Source of the DNA: Sodalis ligni
GTDB taxonomy: Bacteria; Pseudomonadota; Gammaproteobacteria; Enterobacterales; Enterobacteriaceae
Reading direction: 5' to 3'
Length of the DNA: 64,000 bases
Assembly: GCF_016865525.2 (NCBI RefSeq)
Contig: NZ_CP075169.1
Coordinates: 5,270,337-5,334,336 of the forward strand
The notes under the pieces are model-generated. The model did no database searches. It worked only from the letters and a program-made list of their open reading frames with translations, and was not told where the DNA came from. Below are positions 1 to 11,829 of the stretch, one piece after another. The first letter of the stretch is position 1. The number at the start of each line of letters is the position of its first letter. Made by a program: the position numbers and the translations under genes.

Positions 1-93
1 ATTAATCATGAGCGGAGCGCTGACTTGGGCTATCGGATCACCGATGATGGACAACAATTGTAATTTACCACTAACGATGCTGAGTTCATTCAT
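1..93 (-). CDS. Shikimate dehydrogenase-like protein, N-terminal part
   Basis: Only the first 31 codons are in the window. The peptide begins MNELSIVSGKLQ and continues into IIGDPIAQVSAPLMIN, which fits the start of the shikimate-binding domain of the AroE/YdiB family (a G-D-P-I-x-Q-x-x-S/A-P pattern). The start at 93 is preceded by an AAGGG ribosome site about nine bases upstream. The family reduces 3-dehydroshikimate or quinate with NAD(P)H. Several AroE-like paralogues exist in enterobacteria, so the exact substrate cannot be told from 31 residues. The rest of the gene lies outside the window. Confidence 0.6.
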   Translation of the reverse strand, partial: MNELSIVSGKLQLLSIIGDPIAQVSAPLMIN

Positions 94-683
94 GGCTGAT
101 ACCCTTTAAGAAAATTTGACCAGATCACCGTACATACAATTACATGATGCGCGATTTCATTATCAAGTAAAGAATGCGCCAACCTCAAGCATCAGGGAAG
201 ATCCGATAACACAGTTGCTTGCGGGACGGGTTGTGTTGGGAAACGATTAGCCGGAAGCGGGTACAGGAACGAAAAGCTCACTGGAGAAAAAGATGCCGCT
301 GCATACCAAAACGTAGCGCCCTTGCTCCTCAGCGGTGAAATGGGTATGAGGTTTATGAAGTCGGCGAAGCCCGGAATATCATCGGTATCTCTGCCGGAGC
401 CAGGGATGTTGCGGTTGGACTGGCCCTAGAACGGTGGATATTCCTGACCTATAGCATAGTTACTGTTCCTCTTTTGGACATATGTCAATGGAGATTGTAA
501 AGTGATATATCGGGGTGCGGACGATAACTTGGACCACTTTGGAGGTAGTCCATGTACGCTTACGAAAGCCATAAGCCATAAGCCATAAGCCATAAGAGCA
601 AGAAATGGAGAAGACTAAGTAATACTAACTTTATTTATGGTTTTACAGTAAAATTAGTTGCAAAATAAAAATGGTGTAGGATA
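94..683. other. Gene-free stretch with possible relics
   Basis: No open frame of convincing length is present. Around 340-440 a short plus-strand frame looks protein-like but stops quickly and was not recognised. A tandem heptamer lies at 569-596. The stretch separates the AroE-like gene from the IS2-like element and is probably degraded coding sequence. Confidence 0.4.
569..596. repeat. Four tandem copies of the heptamer CCATAAG
   Basis: Four exact head-to-tail copies of CCATAAG. They follow directly on a short ATG-led frame (from 551) that quickly runs into stops. A replication-slippage microrepeat is the simplest explanation. Confidence 0.85.
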
Positions 684-688
684 AAGAC

Positions 689-2017
689 TGGATTTGACCC
701 CATATATCCATGCACCTATTCTCGCTTAGGTTGATGGTTTCCCCCTGCGCCGATATTCTCTTGGTGAGCGATATCCTAAAGCGCTGTGCGGGTGATATTC
801 GTTGTAATGTTCGAACGCTAACGACAGGTTTAACACTGCCGTCTGGCTGTCCGGTTTTGGCATCATGCCGATATAATCACGCTTCATCGTCTTAACGAAG
901 CTTTCTGCTACACCGTTACTTTGTGGACTTCTGATCGCGGTCGTTCTGGGCTCCAGGCCCAGCATTTTAGCGAAGCTCCGGGTTTCATCGGCACGATAGG
1001 CCGAACCGTTATCCGTCAGCCATTCGATGGGCGCTGTCGGCAGGTTTTGCCCGAACCGGCATTCAACTGAGCGTAGCATAACGTCCTGTACCGTATCGCT
1101 GTCATAACCGCCGGTGCTGGCCGCCCAGTCCAGGCTTCCCTGTCGCCACAGTCGATGGCGAAGGTGACCCGCAGTTTTTCGCCGTTATCGCAGCGGAACT
1201 CGAAGCCATCCGAACTCCAACGGAGATTGCTTTCGGCCACCGCCACCCGGCCTGTGTGACGACGGGTATCCGGTGTGGGACGGGTTTCGACTCTAACAAC
1301 AAGCCGTTGTCACGCATCACGCGCCATACCCGTTTTGCGTTCACCCTCGGCAGACCTTCCTGCTCCGAACGGCGGCGCAGATTAGCCCAGATGCGTCGAT
1401 AGCCATAACTCGGCAGGTCGGCCACTTCGGCACGGATGCGGGCCAATAATTCGGCGTCATCCTGATGCCGCTGCTTACGGCCATCTTGCCAATCAGCCTG
1501 CCGGTAACGATAAAGCGAGAGCTGCGCACGTGACACATCCAGGGCTTCACTCACTGGTTTTACTCGTCGTCCCCGGGCAATAAGGGTCCGTGCGCAATCC
1601 ATTTTTGCCTTGCCGTATTCCACCGCCTCCTTGAGGATCTCGGCTTCCATGGTTTTCTTACCCAGAAGGCGCTGGAGTTCGCGGATTTGTTTAATGGCGC
1701 TATTTAACTCAGAAGCCGGCACAACCTCTTCGCCGGCAGAGACCGCCGTCAGGCTGCCGTCCTGATATTGCTTACGCCATTTAAAGACTTGATTAGCATT
1801 CACATTATGACGACGAGCGACAAGAGAAACGGAGCTACCTGGCTGGAAGGTCTCCTGAACGATGGCGATCTTCTCCTGCGGAGTGCGGCGGCGGCGTCGC
1901 TCTGGCTCAGTAAGAACAGTACCCATGATTTCGCTTTGACTAGGCTTAAACATAGCTTTAAGACTACCTCGTATTTTAAGCGGGTCAAAGTGTATGGATC
2001 ATCAAGGGGCAAATACA
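689..2017 (-). mobile_element. IS2-like element (IS3 family), complete ends
   Basis: The element is 1329 bp, close to the 1.33 kb of IS2. Its ends are imperfect inverted repeats: TGGATTTGACCCC at 689 and, read inward on the minus strand from 2017, TGTATTTGCCCC, both followed by a similar ATCCAT-G/A-CAC block. It is flanked by the 5-bp direct repeat AAGAC at 684-688 and 2018-2022, a target duplication of the size IS2 makes. The termini therefore mark a genuine insertion. The transposase inside is frameshifted, so the copy is probably immobile on its own. Confidence 0.85.
726..1953 (-). pseudogene. IS2-like transposase (OrfA-OrfB), frameshifted
   Basis: The 5' part (1102-1953) encodes an OrfA-like helix-turn-helix and leucine-zipper region ([17 protein letters not shown], then [20 protein letters not shown]) joined in frame to an OrfB start ([11 protein letters not shown]). 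In IS2 these two frames are normally joined by programmed -1 frameshifting on an A-rich slip site, so the fixed fusion here is unusual. The DDE catalytic domain is then spread over two more frames: the first Asp sits in [11 protein letters not shown] (about 1140), the second in WLTDNGSAY and the Glu in [16 protein letters not shown] (both in 726-1079). Two indels between 1080 and 1250 break the protein. Confidence 0.85.
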
Positions 2018-2022
2018 AAGAC

Positions 2023-2350
2023 TCAATATATATCCCCTAAGTTTTATGTGCGCTAAGCAACATCCTGCGGTAGCCATGCTTTAATTTTATGTTAGAAAAC
2101 ACAAAAGCACTCAATGCAACTTGCTGTTTGTGCTGCCTCATGACGTTCGCAAGCCATCCAAGCTTAGAAGCATTGTTAGTTGATGCAAGTAACATATCTT
2201 GTGAACGTGAATAAACAGCCTTCTAACCCTTCGGTCGAGGGGAGGAGTGATCCTACCCAGATTTGATGGTCGCACTGTGCTTTGTACTTCGCTTGCCTGT
2301 CAATTCAACGCTATATGCTCCATAAACGGCAAATAACGATAAGGAAAAGT
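2023..2350. other. Gene-free stretch
   Basis: I see no convincing gene. The last bases (2341-2345, AAGGA) are the ribosome site of the following small gene. Confidence 0.5.
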
Positions 2351-2780
2351 ATGTTGGAAATTAAAGAAGTTGATATTAATGATTTGAAGTTCATATTATC
2401 CAATCGGAATATTGAGTTCCATGAAGGCGTGGCGTATATAATGCCAGAAGCTTCCAGCGATGAAGAGGACATCATTAATGAATATGCGCCTGACTTAAGG
2501 AAAGACTTTAAAGAATTAGGATAGAATCTGTAGTCGTCAGAGGCAAACAACATAGCTATTTAGCACTCAGAAGTATCGACATAATTTTACCGTTGATATA
2601 TGGAATCCCATTTTCTGTATTTGCTAACTTTATCACAAATTGGATCAAAAATAACTTAGAAGAAAACAAAAAGTTAGAGTTAAATACATAAAAGAAGAGG
2701 AAGGAAAATACAAAGAAATTATGATCGAGGGAAGTGGCAGTGAAGTTAATGCCATCCTTGATCGTCTGAAGGAACTGTAG
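2351..2780 (+). pseudogene. Small membrane-anchored hypothetical protein, frameshifted
   Basis: An AAGGA site five bases upstream supports the ATG at 2351. The first frame gives 57 residues ending at 2524, but the reading continues in another frame as RIESVVVRGKQHSYL, then a hydrophobic segment IDIILPLIYGIPFSVFANFI, and in a third frame YIKEEEGKYKEIMIEGSGSE ending at 2780. Joined, this gives a protein of about 140 residues: an acidic N-terminal part, one membrane segment and a small basic/acidic C-terminal domain. It lies three bases before the next gene, so the two were probably co-transcribed. Family and function were not recognised. Confidence 0.5.
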
Positions 2781-2782
2781 CA

Positions 2783-3383
2783 ATGGATTCATCAGACGAG
2801 CAACCTGTTTTCACGGCGATATTTATGGCATTTGATGAAAGTAGTAACCTTAATGAAGTAGTCAAAGAGTCTTGGATTTCCGCACACACTCTGATTGATA
2901 GAGTAAAAAACCAGTCACTGCAACCTGCACTTGATCTAAGAGCAGCCTTATCAAAATTATTAAGAACTTTTGGATCTCTAGGGAAGAGCGCGTCTCTATA
3001 GCATATAAGATGCATCAAATTGGTCGATATTTAGCTGAAAACCACCAGTGTGAATTTAAATTCAAAATAGTCATTACTATACTGATTGTCCAAATATGCT
3101 TCTACATAATGACTTTGGATTCAGTCTACGTGGGATTGAAAATATAAATGTTCAATATGTGGCCTTGATCCAATTGATTGTGAACATCGAACAGGGAAAA
3201 ATACAGTAGAATTGAATGTATCGCACTTGATGGACGGTGTAATATTTGTCTGAAAAATATCGGTAATTGCGAACATGAAATCGGATCAAAATACAATGAT
3301 GTAGAAGCTATCAAAGCTGTTTCAGACTTGGAAATTTTACGTTTGACTTAGTGAAAGAACCTGATGTGGTTTTTCTAGAATAA
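2783..3383 (+). pseudogene. Zinc-knuckle hypothetical protein, frameshifted
   Basis: The gene starts MDSSDEQPVFTAIFMAFDES with an AAGGA site about nine bases upstream, and is open to 3001. It then continues in other frames as FWISREERVSIAYKMHQIGR, HYYTDCPNMLLHNDFGFSLR, YKCSICGLDPIDCEHRTGK and CNICLKNIGNCEHEIGSKY, ending FDLVKEPDVVFLE at 3383. The two C-x2-C ... C-E-H clusters are a clear paired metal-binding motif. About 200 residues are recovered by joining frames across at least three indels. I do not recognise the family. Its place between an IS and a restriction island suggests an accessory or defence role, which is inference. Confidence 0.5.
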
Positions 3384-3412
3384 TTGAATTGCCTTATTCA
3401 AAAGGGTTTATT

Positions 3413-3532
3413 ATGAATGGCCTATCTAAAGATCCCAACATTCAAGATTTTAACTATGGTATTTCTTCTCTTGATTGTCACCACTGCATTAGTTGTAAAG
3501 GTTATGATCCTAAAAAACGAAGAATTGTTTAG
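3413..3532 (+). CDS. Small cysteine-rich hypothetical protein
   Basis: A 39-codon frame with an AAAGGG site six bases before its ATG. It contains CHHCISCKGYDP near the C-terminus, a possible metal-binding cluster. It follows the zinc-knuckle pseudogene by 30 bases and overlaps the next small frame at TAGATG. It may be a real small gene or the remnant of a larger one. Confidence 0.35.
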   Translation: MNGLSKDPNIQDFNYGISSLDCHHCISCKGYDPKKRRIV

Positions 3533-3685
3533 ATGAAATCGCTCATTACACAATTTTCAATTGATGCCCTCGATAATCACTACTCGGGACGGAAACGTGT
3601 GCATGCAAAAACTATAAGCTTGACCTTCCCTCCACAAAAACGCTGTCACGACGTCATAAAATTAGAATATATCACAGGGCAGTAA
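3533..3685 (+). CDS. Small basic hypothetical protein
   Basis: A 50-codon frame starting at the ATG that follows directly on the stop of the preceding small frame (TAGATG). The product is basic, with KRVHAKTISLTF in the middle. Tight coupling with the frame before it suggests translational coupling, or that both are pieces of one gene. No family was recognised. Confidence 0.3.
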   Translation: MKSLITQFSIDALDNHYSGRKRVHAKTISLTFPPQKRCHDVIKLEYITGQ

Positions 3686-3740
3686 TAAAGCTCTTACCCT
3701 TATAAAAATTATTTTAGATGAATTTGTTAATTTTCAACTG

Positions 3741-5203
<1,463 letters not shown>

Positions 5204-5206
5204 TAA

Positions 5207-6130
5207 TTACCCTATCCAGCATATCTTTAACCCAAACATCGGTATTATAAAATTCTCTAAGGTATATTCTAGCGGCTGAATTGAAAGAAGTCGAGGGCAT
5301 GACACTCGGATCATCTTATGAAGTTGAATTTTCAAATCTTTTATAGTAAGTTTATTTTCTTCAAAATTTTGAACACTCAAGCGATTTATATTTGAAACAA
5401 GCATTCTTACTTTCTGACATATCCTTTTTCTAGCATTTTTTGTCGGTACATGATTTAGGTGATAAAGCTCTACAGATTCTTTTGCTCTTCTATATAAGGG
5501 GGAGCTATTATCGTCAACATTAGGACACGCCTCTCCATTAATATTAAAAGTTAATAAATTAACGTCATCAATATCAGTGGGATCAAGCAATACAGGATTT
5601 TCTATAAAAACATCATCTCTACTTTTATTCCACATGGGTGGAGGAAGTATAGGAAAGTGATCTTGTTTGCCACCAGAGGTTTCAGTATCAACTCGGCGAG
5701 AATTACAATATGTGCAAGAATATCTAAAATTTGACCATTCAAAAGCTAACCACCAGTAACCTGGGTGTTCAGGGCATTCTGCTACTTTTCCTTTTGGTCG
5801 GAAGTGGTCTACGGGATTATCTGACCTAAGTTCTGTGGACTCACAATACCAACACTTACCAAATGATAAACCAGAGAGAATCTGGCTCATTGTCCCCCAA
5901 ACATCACTTTTGCTATTGATAGCTTTCTTTCTAGCATTTAAAATAGCTGACTTTAGTTCATGTTCTAATTTATCATTATCCCATATCTCCTCCACTGCCT
6001 TTGCTCTGACATCTACTTCAACTTCAGCAGTTTTTCCATTGATATATTGCCATACTACATCAACTTTTTCTTGCCAATTGTCTGGCAATCTAATCTCAAC
6101 TTCATCTTTATCTATAAAGTGCATATTCAA
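5207..6130 (-). CDS. HNH endonuclease of the PtuB/TIGR02646 type, C-terminus shifted
   Basis: The 307-codon frame starts with TTG at 6130, overlapping the ATPase stop (TTGA). An ATG at 6124 with a GAAGAAGAG stretch upstream is an alternative. The HNH core is visible: CWYCES at about residues 130-135, NPVDHFRPKGKV, WWLAFEWSNFRYSCTYCNSRR. This pattern is that of the HNH partner of Septu and retron-Eco7 ATPases. The last residues (from about 290) leave the family pattern. Another frame gives SAARIYLREFYNTDVW and ends at 5190, inside hsdM, so a single-base shift near 5300 replaced about 40 C-terminal residues. It is the longest open frame left in the island. Confidence 0.75.
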   Translation of the reverse strand: MNMHFIDKDEVEIRLPDNWQEKVDVVWQYINGKTAEVEVDVRAKAVEEIWDNDKLEHELKSAILNARKKAINSKSDVWGTMSQILSGLSFGKCWYCESTELRSDNPVDHFRPKGKVAECPEHPGYWWLAFEWSNFRYSCTYCNSRRVDTETSGGKQDHFPILPPPMWNKSRDDVFIENPVLLDPTDIDDVNLLTFNINGEACPNVDDNSSPLYRRAKESVELYHLNHVPTKNARKRICQKVRMLVSNINRLSVQNFEENKLTIKDLKIQLHKMIRVSCPRLLSIQPLEYTLENFIIPMFGLKICWIG

Positions 6131-7759
6131 TTCTCTTCTTCACGCTTTAATTCAGAAAGAATATCATCGCTCATTTTAGATAGTTCTTCTCTTTCACTTT
6201 CGGTGAGAGATGTACTCTTGTATTGTTCTGTACGATCACGTCTTGCCCAAGCCTTTACGAATTCTGAGAAATAAGGGTCTGAATAAGCCTCCAAAAAACC
6301 CAACATATCTAGTTCTTCTTGTAACTGATTGAACCTTATTTCTTCCTCATCGGTTCGGTGCTCATTAGCTAATAATATAGCATGTTCATCTAAAGCATCC
6401 AACGTTTTAGGGTCTAAGTCAGAACGGAGGCCAAACATATCACTCGTCAATACCCCAGAAAAGCCCATACCTTTGGGTCCATATAGTGGAGAATGAGCAA
6501 AAACCTCAAGAGTATTTTCATCTCTTTTCATGATTTGTATCTGTTCTCGTTTTAACGTCGATATTACTACTGGATCATGTGTTGCTAATACTATATGACT
6601 GTTCTCAATTTTTGTTTATGATGCTCATTCGAGTGTGGATCTTTTCCATCAAGATTAAATCCCGCAACATCTTCCAAATAACTTATATACTCCATGCTCC
6701 AAGCCGGATTCAAATGTGTATCCGGTTCATCATAAAAAGGGATTCGTCATCCCTAGTAAATCTCAACAACCCCAATACTGTGATTAGTTGTTGCTCTCCT
6801 TCACTTAGCTCTCTGAAAGTTAGCAGTTCTTTAGTACCATTTTATCATTAACTCTCACTCGGATCTGTACTTCATGAATAAGACTGGAAAAATATATACT
6901 CTCAAGTAGTTTGAAAAATCCTTATCTGACGTATGGTTTCCAACCTTTTCAAAGCATCTAAGTCTTTTAAGAATAGAAATAATGCATCTATAGTTTCCCC
7001 GTTTTTCTTTAAAGGATGAGGCAATGTAAATTTTATCTCCATCGGCGCTATAGATGCTTCAAATAATCTATCCAGAAATGGTTGAACAACACCTTTTGCA
7101 TTCCAAAATCTTGGGTCTCCTTGATTACTTTTCCAATCAGGTTTGCTTATAACAAACATAACAGACTCAAGCCCGTCAATGAAAAGCTTTTCTTTTAAAA
7201 GTTTTAATTTTTCATCTTCGCTTAAAAAACGCAAGCAAGACAAAATTGCTGTGTACTTTCTGTGCATAAAATAATGGTCGTAAAGGAAGTGTATTTTCAT
7301 CAAGATTGTATTTTCAGGATAGATTAGCTGTTCCCTAAACCTTCTTTGATGCTCATAAAAGTGAGTGGCTAACCTATCGCTTGGCCCAGAATAATAGCCG
7401 AAAACATTTGTTGGTAAGTATTTTTATTTTCATCATCAAAAAGCTTTATTACTTAACGTCTTTACATCATTTGGTTTACCCACTGGATGGCAACTTATCT
7501 TGTACCTATCCTTTTTTCACTTTTAACTCTAGCTTCAACAAATATTTTATGGCCTCTACATACATATTCCATGTCATACGAAAAACGGGGGTTTATGTAA
7601 ATCCAAATCTCTGAAGATAATAACTAATGCTTCAATGACATTAGATTTACCTGCCCCATTCCACCCTATAATCACCGTTACTAATTCATTTTGATCAAAA
7701 TCCACAGTGATATTTTTGAGATTTTTAAATTGACTAATCCATAATTTATCTAATTTCAT
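6127..7759 (-). pseudogene. Restriction-associated AAA/ABC-type ATPase (PtuA-like), frameshifted
   Basis: The gene begins MKLDKLWISQFKNLKNITVD with Walker A GWNGAGKS at about residue 33. After several shifts the middle continues as NVFGYYSGPSDRLATHFYEH and the block 6902-7303. The C-terminal part at 6127-6531 follows a LATHDPVVIST motif (the histidine of the switch loop) and ends KREEEN. The span would give about 544 residues, which fits the 'restriction system-associated AAA family ATPase' class that pairs with TIGR02646 HNH proteins, as PtuA does with PtuB. At least five indels or stops separate the blocks, so no functional ATPase is expected. Confidence 0.75.
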
Positions 7760-7762
7760 ATC

Positions 7763-7981
7763 TTAACCTCTATATGTAATCACATCCCCAGTTTTGACTC
7801 CATTATCTCTAACCTCTTCAATGATCACATTTTCACACGTGAGTATTTCTTTTAATTCAAGATAAAAGCTTCTACTTTTCAGAAGAAACATCTTTGTTAT
7901 ATTTTGAGTTTGAGAATAATTCTTTTACAGTTAACGTTTTATTTGATATTTTAGTATATCAATAAGACTTAAGTCAGCCAT
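7763..7981 (-). pseudogene. Small conserved-looking gene between hsdS and the ATPase, broken
   Basis: The ATG at 7981 opens MADLSLIDILKYQI, two stops follow, and the same frame resumes as FYLELKEILTCENVIIEEVR and ends DVITYRG at 7763. The middle reads well in another frame (LTVKELFSNSKYNKDVSSEK), so two compensating indels are likely. About 73 residues would be encoded. It overlaps the end of hsdS and sits three bases from the ATPase start, so it belonged to the same operon. No function was recognised. Confidence 0.4.
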
Positions 7982-9358
7982 GAATCCACTCCTTGCTTTT
8001 GGTTTTCGCTTTTTTCTCTTTTATTATTGAATCTTTTTCAACTTGATATCTTCAATGTAACTACTAATTCCTTCATCTAAAATATCTATATTACCAAACC
8101 CATCATAAAAGCATCTTTCGTTATATTTTTTGGTTGACTCTGCCTTTTAATCAACCCTTCTAGATGATTTTTTGCGATTCTATATTATTTTTATTTTGTC
8201 AAGAGTTTTTGCTATTTCACATTGTTCATTAATTGGACATATCGGTATAATCAGTGACCGTATTTCCTGAGAGTTAATATTATTAACTCCACTACTCGAC
8301 TTTGCTACTATCTCAATTTGATTTCTCAACATTGGCGACTCAAATATATATTTTAAATATGTTGAATTTATTAGATCTTTAACAGGCCGAAGCCTAAGGA
8401 GATATCCAGCGAAAAGATAACCTGTGTCTTTTTATCAACCTGTGCGCATGTACCAACTAGTGAAAGACTTCCATTTGATCTGATTACTAATAAATCGCCT
8501 TCTTCTAGTTTTAATTTTTCGATTTCTTGATCTGAAAAATTGCATATTTCAAATCACTATCAGATATTAGGCCATCTACTAAATTAGAATTCTTATTACG
8601 CCTATTCCTGGAGATTCATAAGCACATTTTTTGACGTACCATAGCTTACGCTCTCAAGTACGTCACCTAATTCAATATACGACCAATTATCAGGAAGATC
8701 TGGACATGTACTATCTCCTAATATATCACTACCTCCTTTGATATTTTTATCGATGTACAAATTATCTATCTTATTGTTTTTCGCCATTCAGTAGTTAAAC
8801 ATCCTGTCAATGCATCTGAAATTTTAACTGTCCATAAAGTAGATACTTTGTCGAGCGCCTTTTAGATTTTTCCACTCCATCGTCAATATAGTCATATAAT
8901 AAATCAATCTTATCAGATATTATTCCTTGATTGACATGAGATGTTATAGGAAATCAAGATTACCTAAATACGATGGGTCAATATGAGGAATACCTATGCC
9001 TCTTGTATTAGAGTTCAACTCCTGAAACTTTGAATGCATAAAGTGATATAAATACTTTGGATTTACTAAAGGTATTGATAATGCCGCGAGTGTAGAACCT
9101 AATGCACCATTCATTCCAATGCCAGCAAGGCCGCATCGCGAACCATCCCAAACGATCAAAACATTGTCTTCGAAACACTTGACGATATTTTCGTTTGAAC
9201 AATAATTCTCTATTTTTTGTTTTCAAACGCATTAATATCTATATATGGAATTTGCCTGGTCGATGTTTTGACGCCTACGTCAGTTGGTTTTTACCTTTTA
9301 CGGTAATTAATAACTCTGACAACTTTACTATACGAAAAACATCATTGCTTGTTGCCAT
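7974..9358 (-). pseudogene. hsdS: Type I restriction specificity subunit HsdS, frameshifted
   Basis: HsdS holds two target-recognition domains that choose the methylated sequence. The start at 9358 (MATSNDVFRIVKLSELL) follows AAGGGG. The first domain reads IPYIDINAFE, then VLIVWDGSRCGLAGIGMNGA and FQELNSNTRGIGIPHIDPSY. The second domain starts at LPDNWSYIELGDVLESVSYG (8602-8787) and continues in pieces through LVGTCAQVDKKTQ and NNINSQEIRSLIIPICP. The total of about 461 codons is typical. At least four frame changes are present. No HsdR gene is visible on either side. Confidence 0.8.
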
Positions 9359-9761
9359 TTTAGCAACCCCTTGAAAACATTCAACTAACTTAAATACTGA
9401 ATATGCCACCAGTAAATAATACCAAATATAGCATAAAATCTATAAATATCAATGTTATGCGTTTAGAATTTCTAACTTCCCACGACTGTTAGAGCACGAC
9501 AAACAAGCACAAAATTGAGTTTATAAGTACTTAAGGCGCCAATGACCGCTAACTACTCAAGAAAGGGCTTAACTACTTAGCTTATCCCCATCCCCATTTT
9601 TTCCCGCACTGAACGCTTTTTCATCCCAAATGTCCAACCATCAGGGACCGGCAATCAGAACGTTGACATCAGAAATAATAACCATTGGTTATCAGCTAAT
9701 CTACTATCTTAATAAGCTATTTAGAGCACACCTAGATAAAAATCTATTATTATCTAATGAA
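9359..9761. other. Gene-free stretch with one dyad
   Basis: No gene is seen. A 15-base dyad (ATAACCA, one base, TGGTTAT) lies at 9678-9692. The stretch separates the defence island from the first toxin-antitoxin pair and marks a change to higher GC. Confidence 0.45.
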
Positions 9762-10558
<797 letters not shown>

Positions 10559-10964
10559 AATGTCATGCTCCTGTGTATATCTTTGAAGATAAATCATACA
10601 GCATGCGTAACGCTAATGTCATTACGATTTACAGAAAGCATGGGAATCGAACCAGAGGAACGAACCGGACTTATTTCCAAACTGCCAACCCACTCTTATG
10701 ATCTACAAGCAAAAATACGGGTCAATCTGCGGGTCTTGACAACCGGCGGGAATAAAATTTATGATGGAATTCAACTTAATAGGAAACTGGATGACCCCGA
10801 GTCCGGGCACCATTTTGAAAAACAGTTTTAAAGAAACCAGCTTAACGGCTGGTTTTGCTTTCTGACGTCTGGATTCTCCATCGAAGGCAGTTCGATTAGT
10901 CGCCTTATCCAAGAGGATCTCACCACGCAATTCTTGGTTGCTCAAATTTGAGACAGAGCTTATG
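10559..10964. other. Intergenic stretch between two TA modules
   Basis: It contains the promoter side of the GNAT/DUF1778 operon and one terminator-like hairpin at 10834-10855. A plus-strand frame at 10565-10831 shows no family pattern and was not accepted as a gene. Confidence 0.4.
10834..10855 (+). terminator. Terminator-like hairpin
   Basis: AAACCAGC and GCTGGTTT form an 8-bp stem with a six-base loop, followed by TTGCTTTCT. A similar hairpin end (CGC TTA GCG then GCTGGTTTATT) occurs near 18860 beside the integrase stub. Confidence 0.5.
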
Positions 10965-11000
10965 ATAAGACCACAATTATGGTCATTTTTGAGGTCTTAT
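10965..11000 (+). promoter_or_regulatory. Inverted repeat overlapping the relB ribosome site
   Basis: ATAAGACC (10965-10972) and GGTCTTAT (10993-11000) are exact inverted repeats. The right arm overlaps the GAGG ribosome site (10991-10994) of the antitoxin gene. It could be the RelBE operator or a leader hairpin that hides the ribosome site. Confidence 0.5.
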
Positions 11001-11002
11001 TT

Positions 11003-11251
11003 ATGGCTACTGCTATTTATGCCGATCGCACAGCATCAATTTCGGAACTGAAAAAAAACCCTACGGCTACCGTTAAATCCGGCGAGGGTCGACCTGTGGC
11101 GATTCTGAATCACAGTAAACCGGCATTTTATTGTGTTCCGGCATCACTGTACGAGAAAATGCTTGAAATCATTGAAGATCGCCAGCTTGCACGTATCGTC
11201 CGCTCTCGCCTCAATGAAGAAGAAGTCGAGGTCAACTGGGAGGATTTTTAA
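11003..11251 (+). CDS. RelB/Phd-type antitoxin
   Basis: An 82-residue antitoxin starting MATAIYADRTASISELKKNP at 11003 with GAGG upstream. The motif SISELKKNPTATVKSGEGRP VAIL (around residues 9-32) is that of the YefM/Phd/RelB fold that binds DNA as a dimer. The C-terminal acidic tail (LNEEEVEVNWEDF) would wrap the toxin. The RelE gene that follows directly is frameshifted, so the antitoxin is probably an orphan. Confidence 0.85.
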   Translation: MATAIYADRTASISELKKNPTATVKSGEGRPVAILNHSKPAFYCVPASLYEKMLEIIEDRQLARIVRSRLNEEEVEVNWEDF

Positions 11252-11570
11252 TTGTCAGAAAAGGAATTCAAGGCAAGACTAAAGTTTAAAAAATCCGCAA
11301 AACAAAGAGTGGGAAGCACTGGGCGGCAATGTTAGAGAAAGATTCAAAAAAACAGCTTAAAAAACGCGCAGAATCAAATGAAGCTTTAACGTCGCTCAAG
11401 AACCAGCTTTCAGGCGTCGACTTTTGCTACAAAATCAAACTGCGGTCAGATGGTTACCGGCTTGTTTATCAAGTAAAGCAAGATGACAGTGGCGTGGTCA
11501 ATGTCGTTATCACCGTTATCACTGTCGATCGTCGTGAAGATGTTTATGAGAGCTTGCAAGATAAGAGTGA
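11252..11570 (+). pseudogene. RelE-type mRNA interferase toxin, frameshifted and truncated
   Basis: The gene starts directly after the antitoxin stop with TTG (SEKEFKARLKFKKSAKQ). The RelE core follows in other frames: KEWEALGGNVRERFKK, then AESNEALTSLKNQLSG, CYKIKLRSDGYRLVYQVKQD and VNVVITVITVDRREDVYESL. One shift lies near 11300 and one in a run of seven A at about 11346. After about 11570 the open frame runs on into unrelated sequence. RelE cleaves mRNA on the ribosome. This copy cannot make an intact toxin. Confidence 0.8.
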
Positions 11571-11829
11571 GCGTCCTCTCCCTTTCCCGCGACAGCGACC
11601 CGCCGGTCAAAAGCTCCGCCACGGCAAGACTGTAGTCGCAGAGCAGTTCAGAATCGGGATCAAAACCAAGGGAGACAGGGGAGGATATCAACGGTAAGGC
11701 TTTCGGCCAGATGATGCGGAACGGGATCGTTCAGCGTGGACTTCAGCAGCGCAATACAGGCGGAAAACCGCCCGCAGAGCGCCATTCGCAGCGCCGGATC
11801 GTCGCTCTCAAGCAATGGATTGAATTTAC
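11571..11829 (-). pseudogene. Unrecognised gene relic
   Basis: On the minus strand a protein-like frame reads NPLLESDDPALRMALCGRFS and continues, after one frame change near 11680, as SSPVSLGFDPDSELLCDYSL and LAVAELLTGGSLSRE. No start or stop pairing is visible, and it is cut by the relE relic and by vapC. The family was not recognised. It looks like a leftover from a plasmid or prophage region. Confidence 0.3.

Noticed and set aside
10565..10831. 88-codon plus-strand frame upstream of the terminator-like hairpin
   Set aside because: No ribosome site at a sensible start and no recognisable domain.
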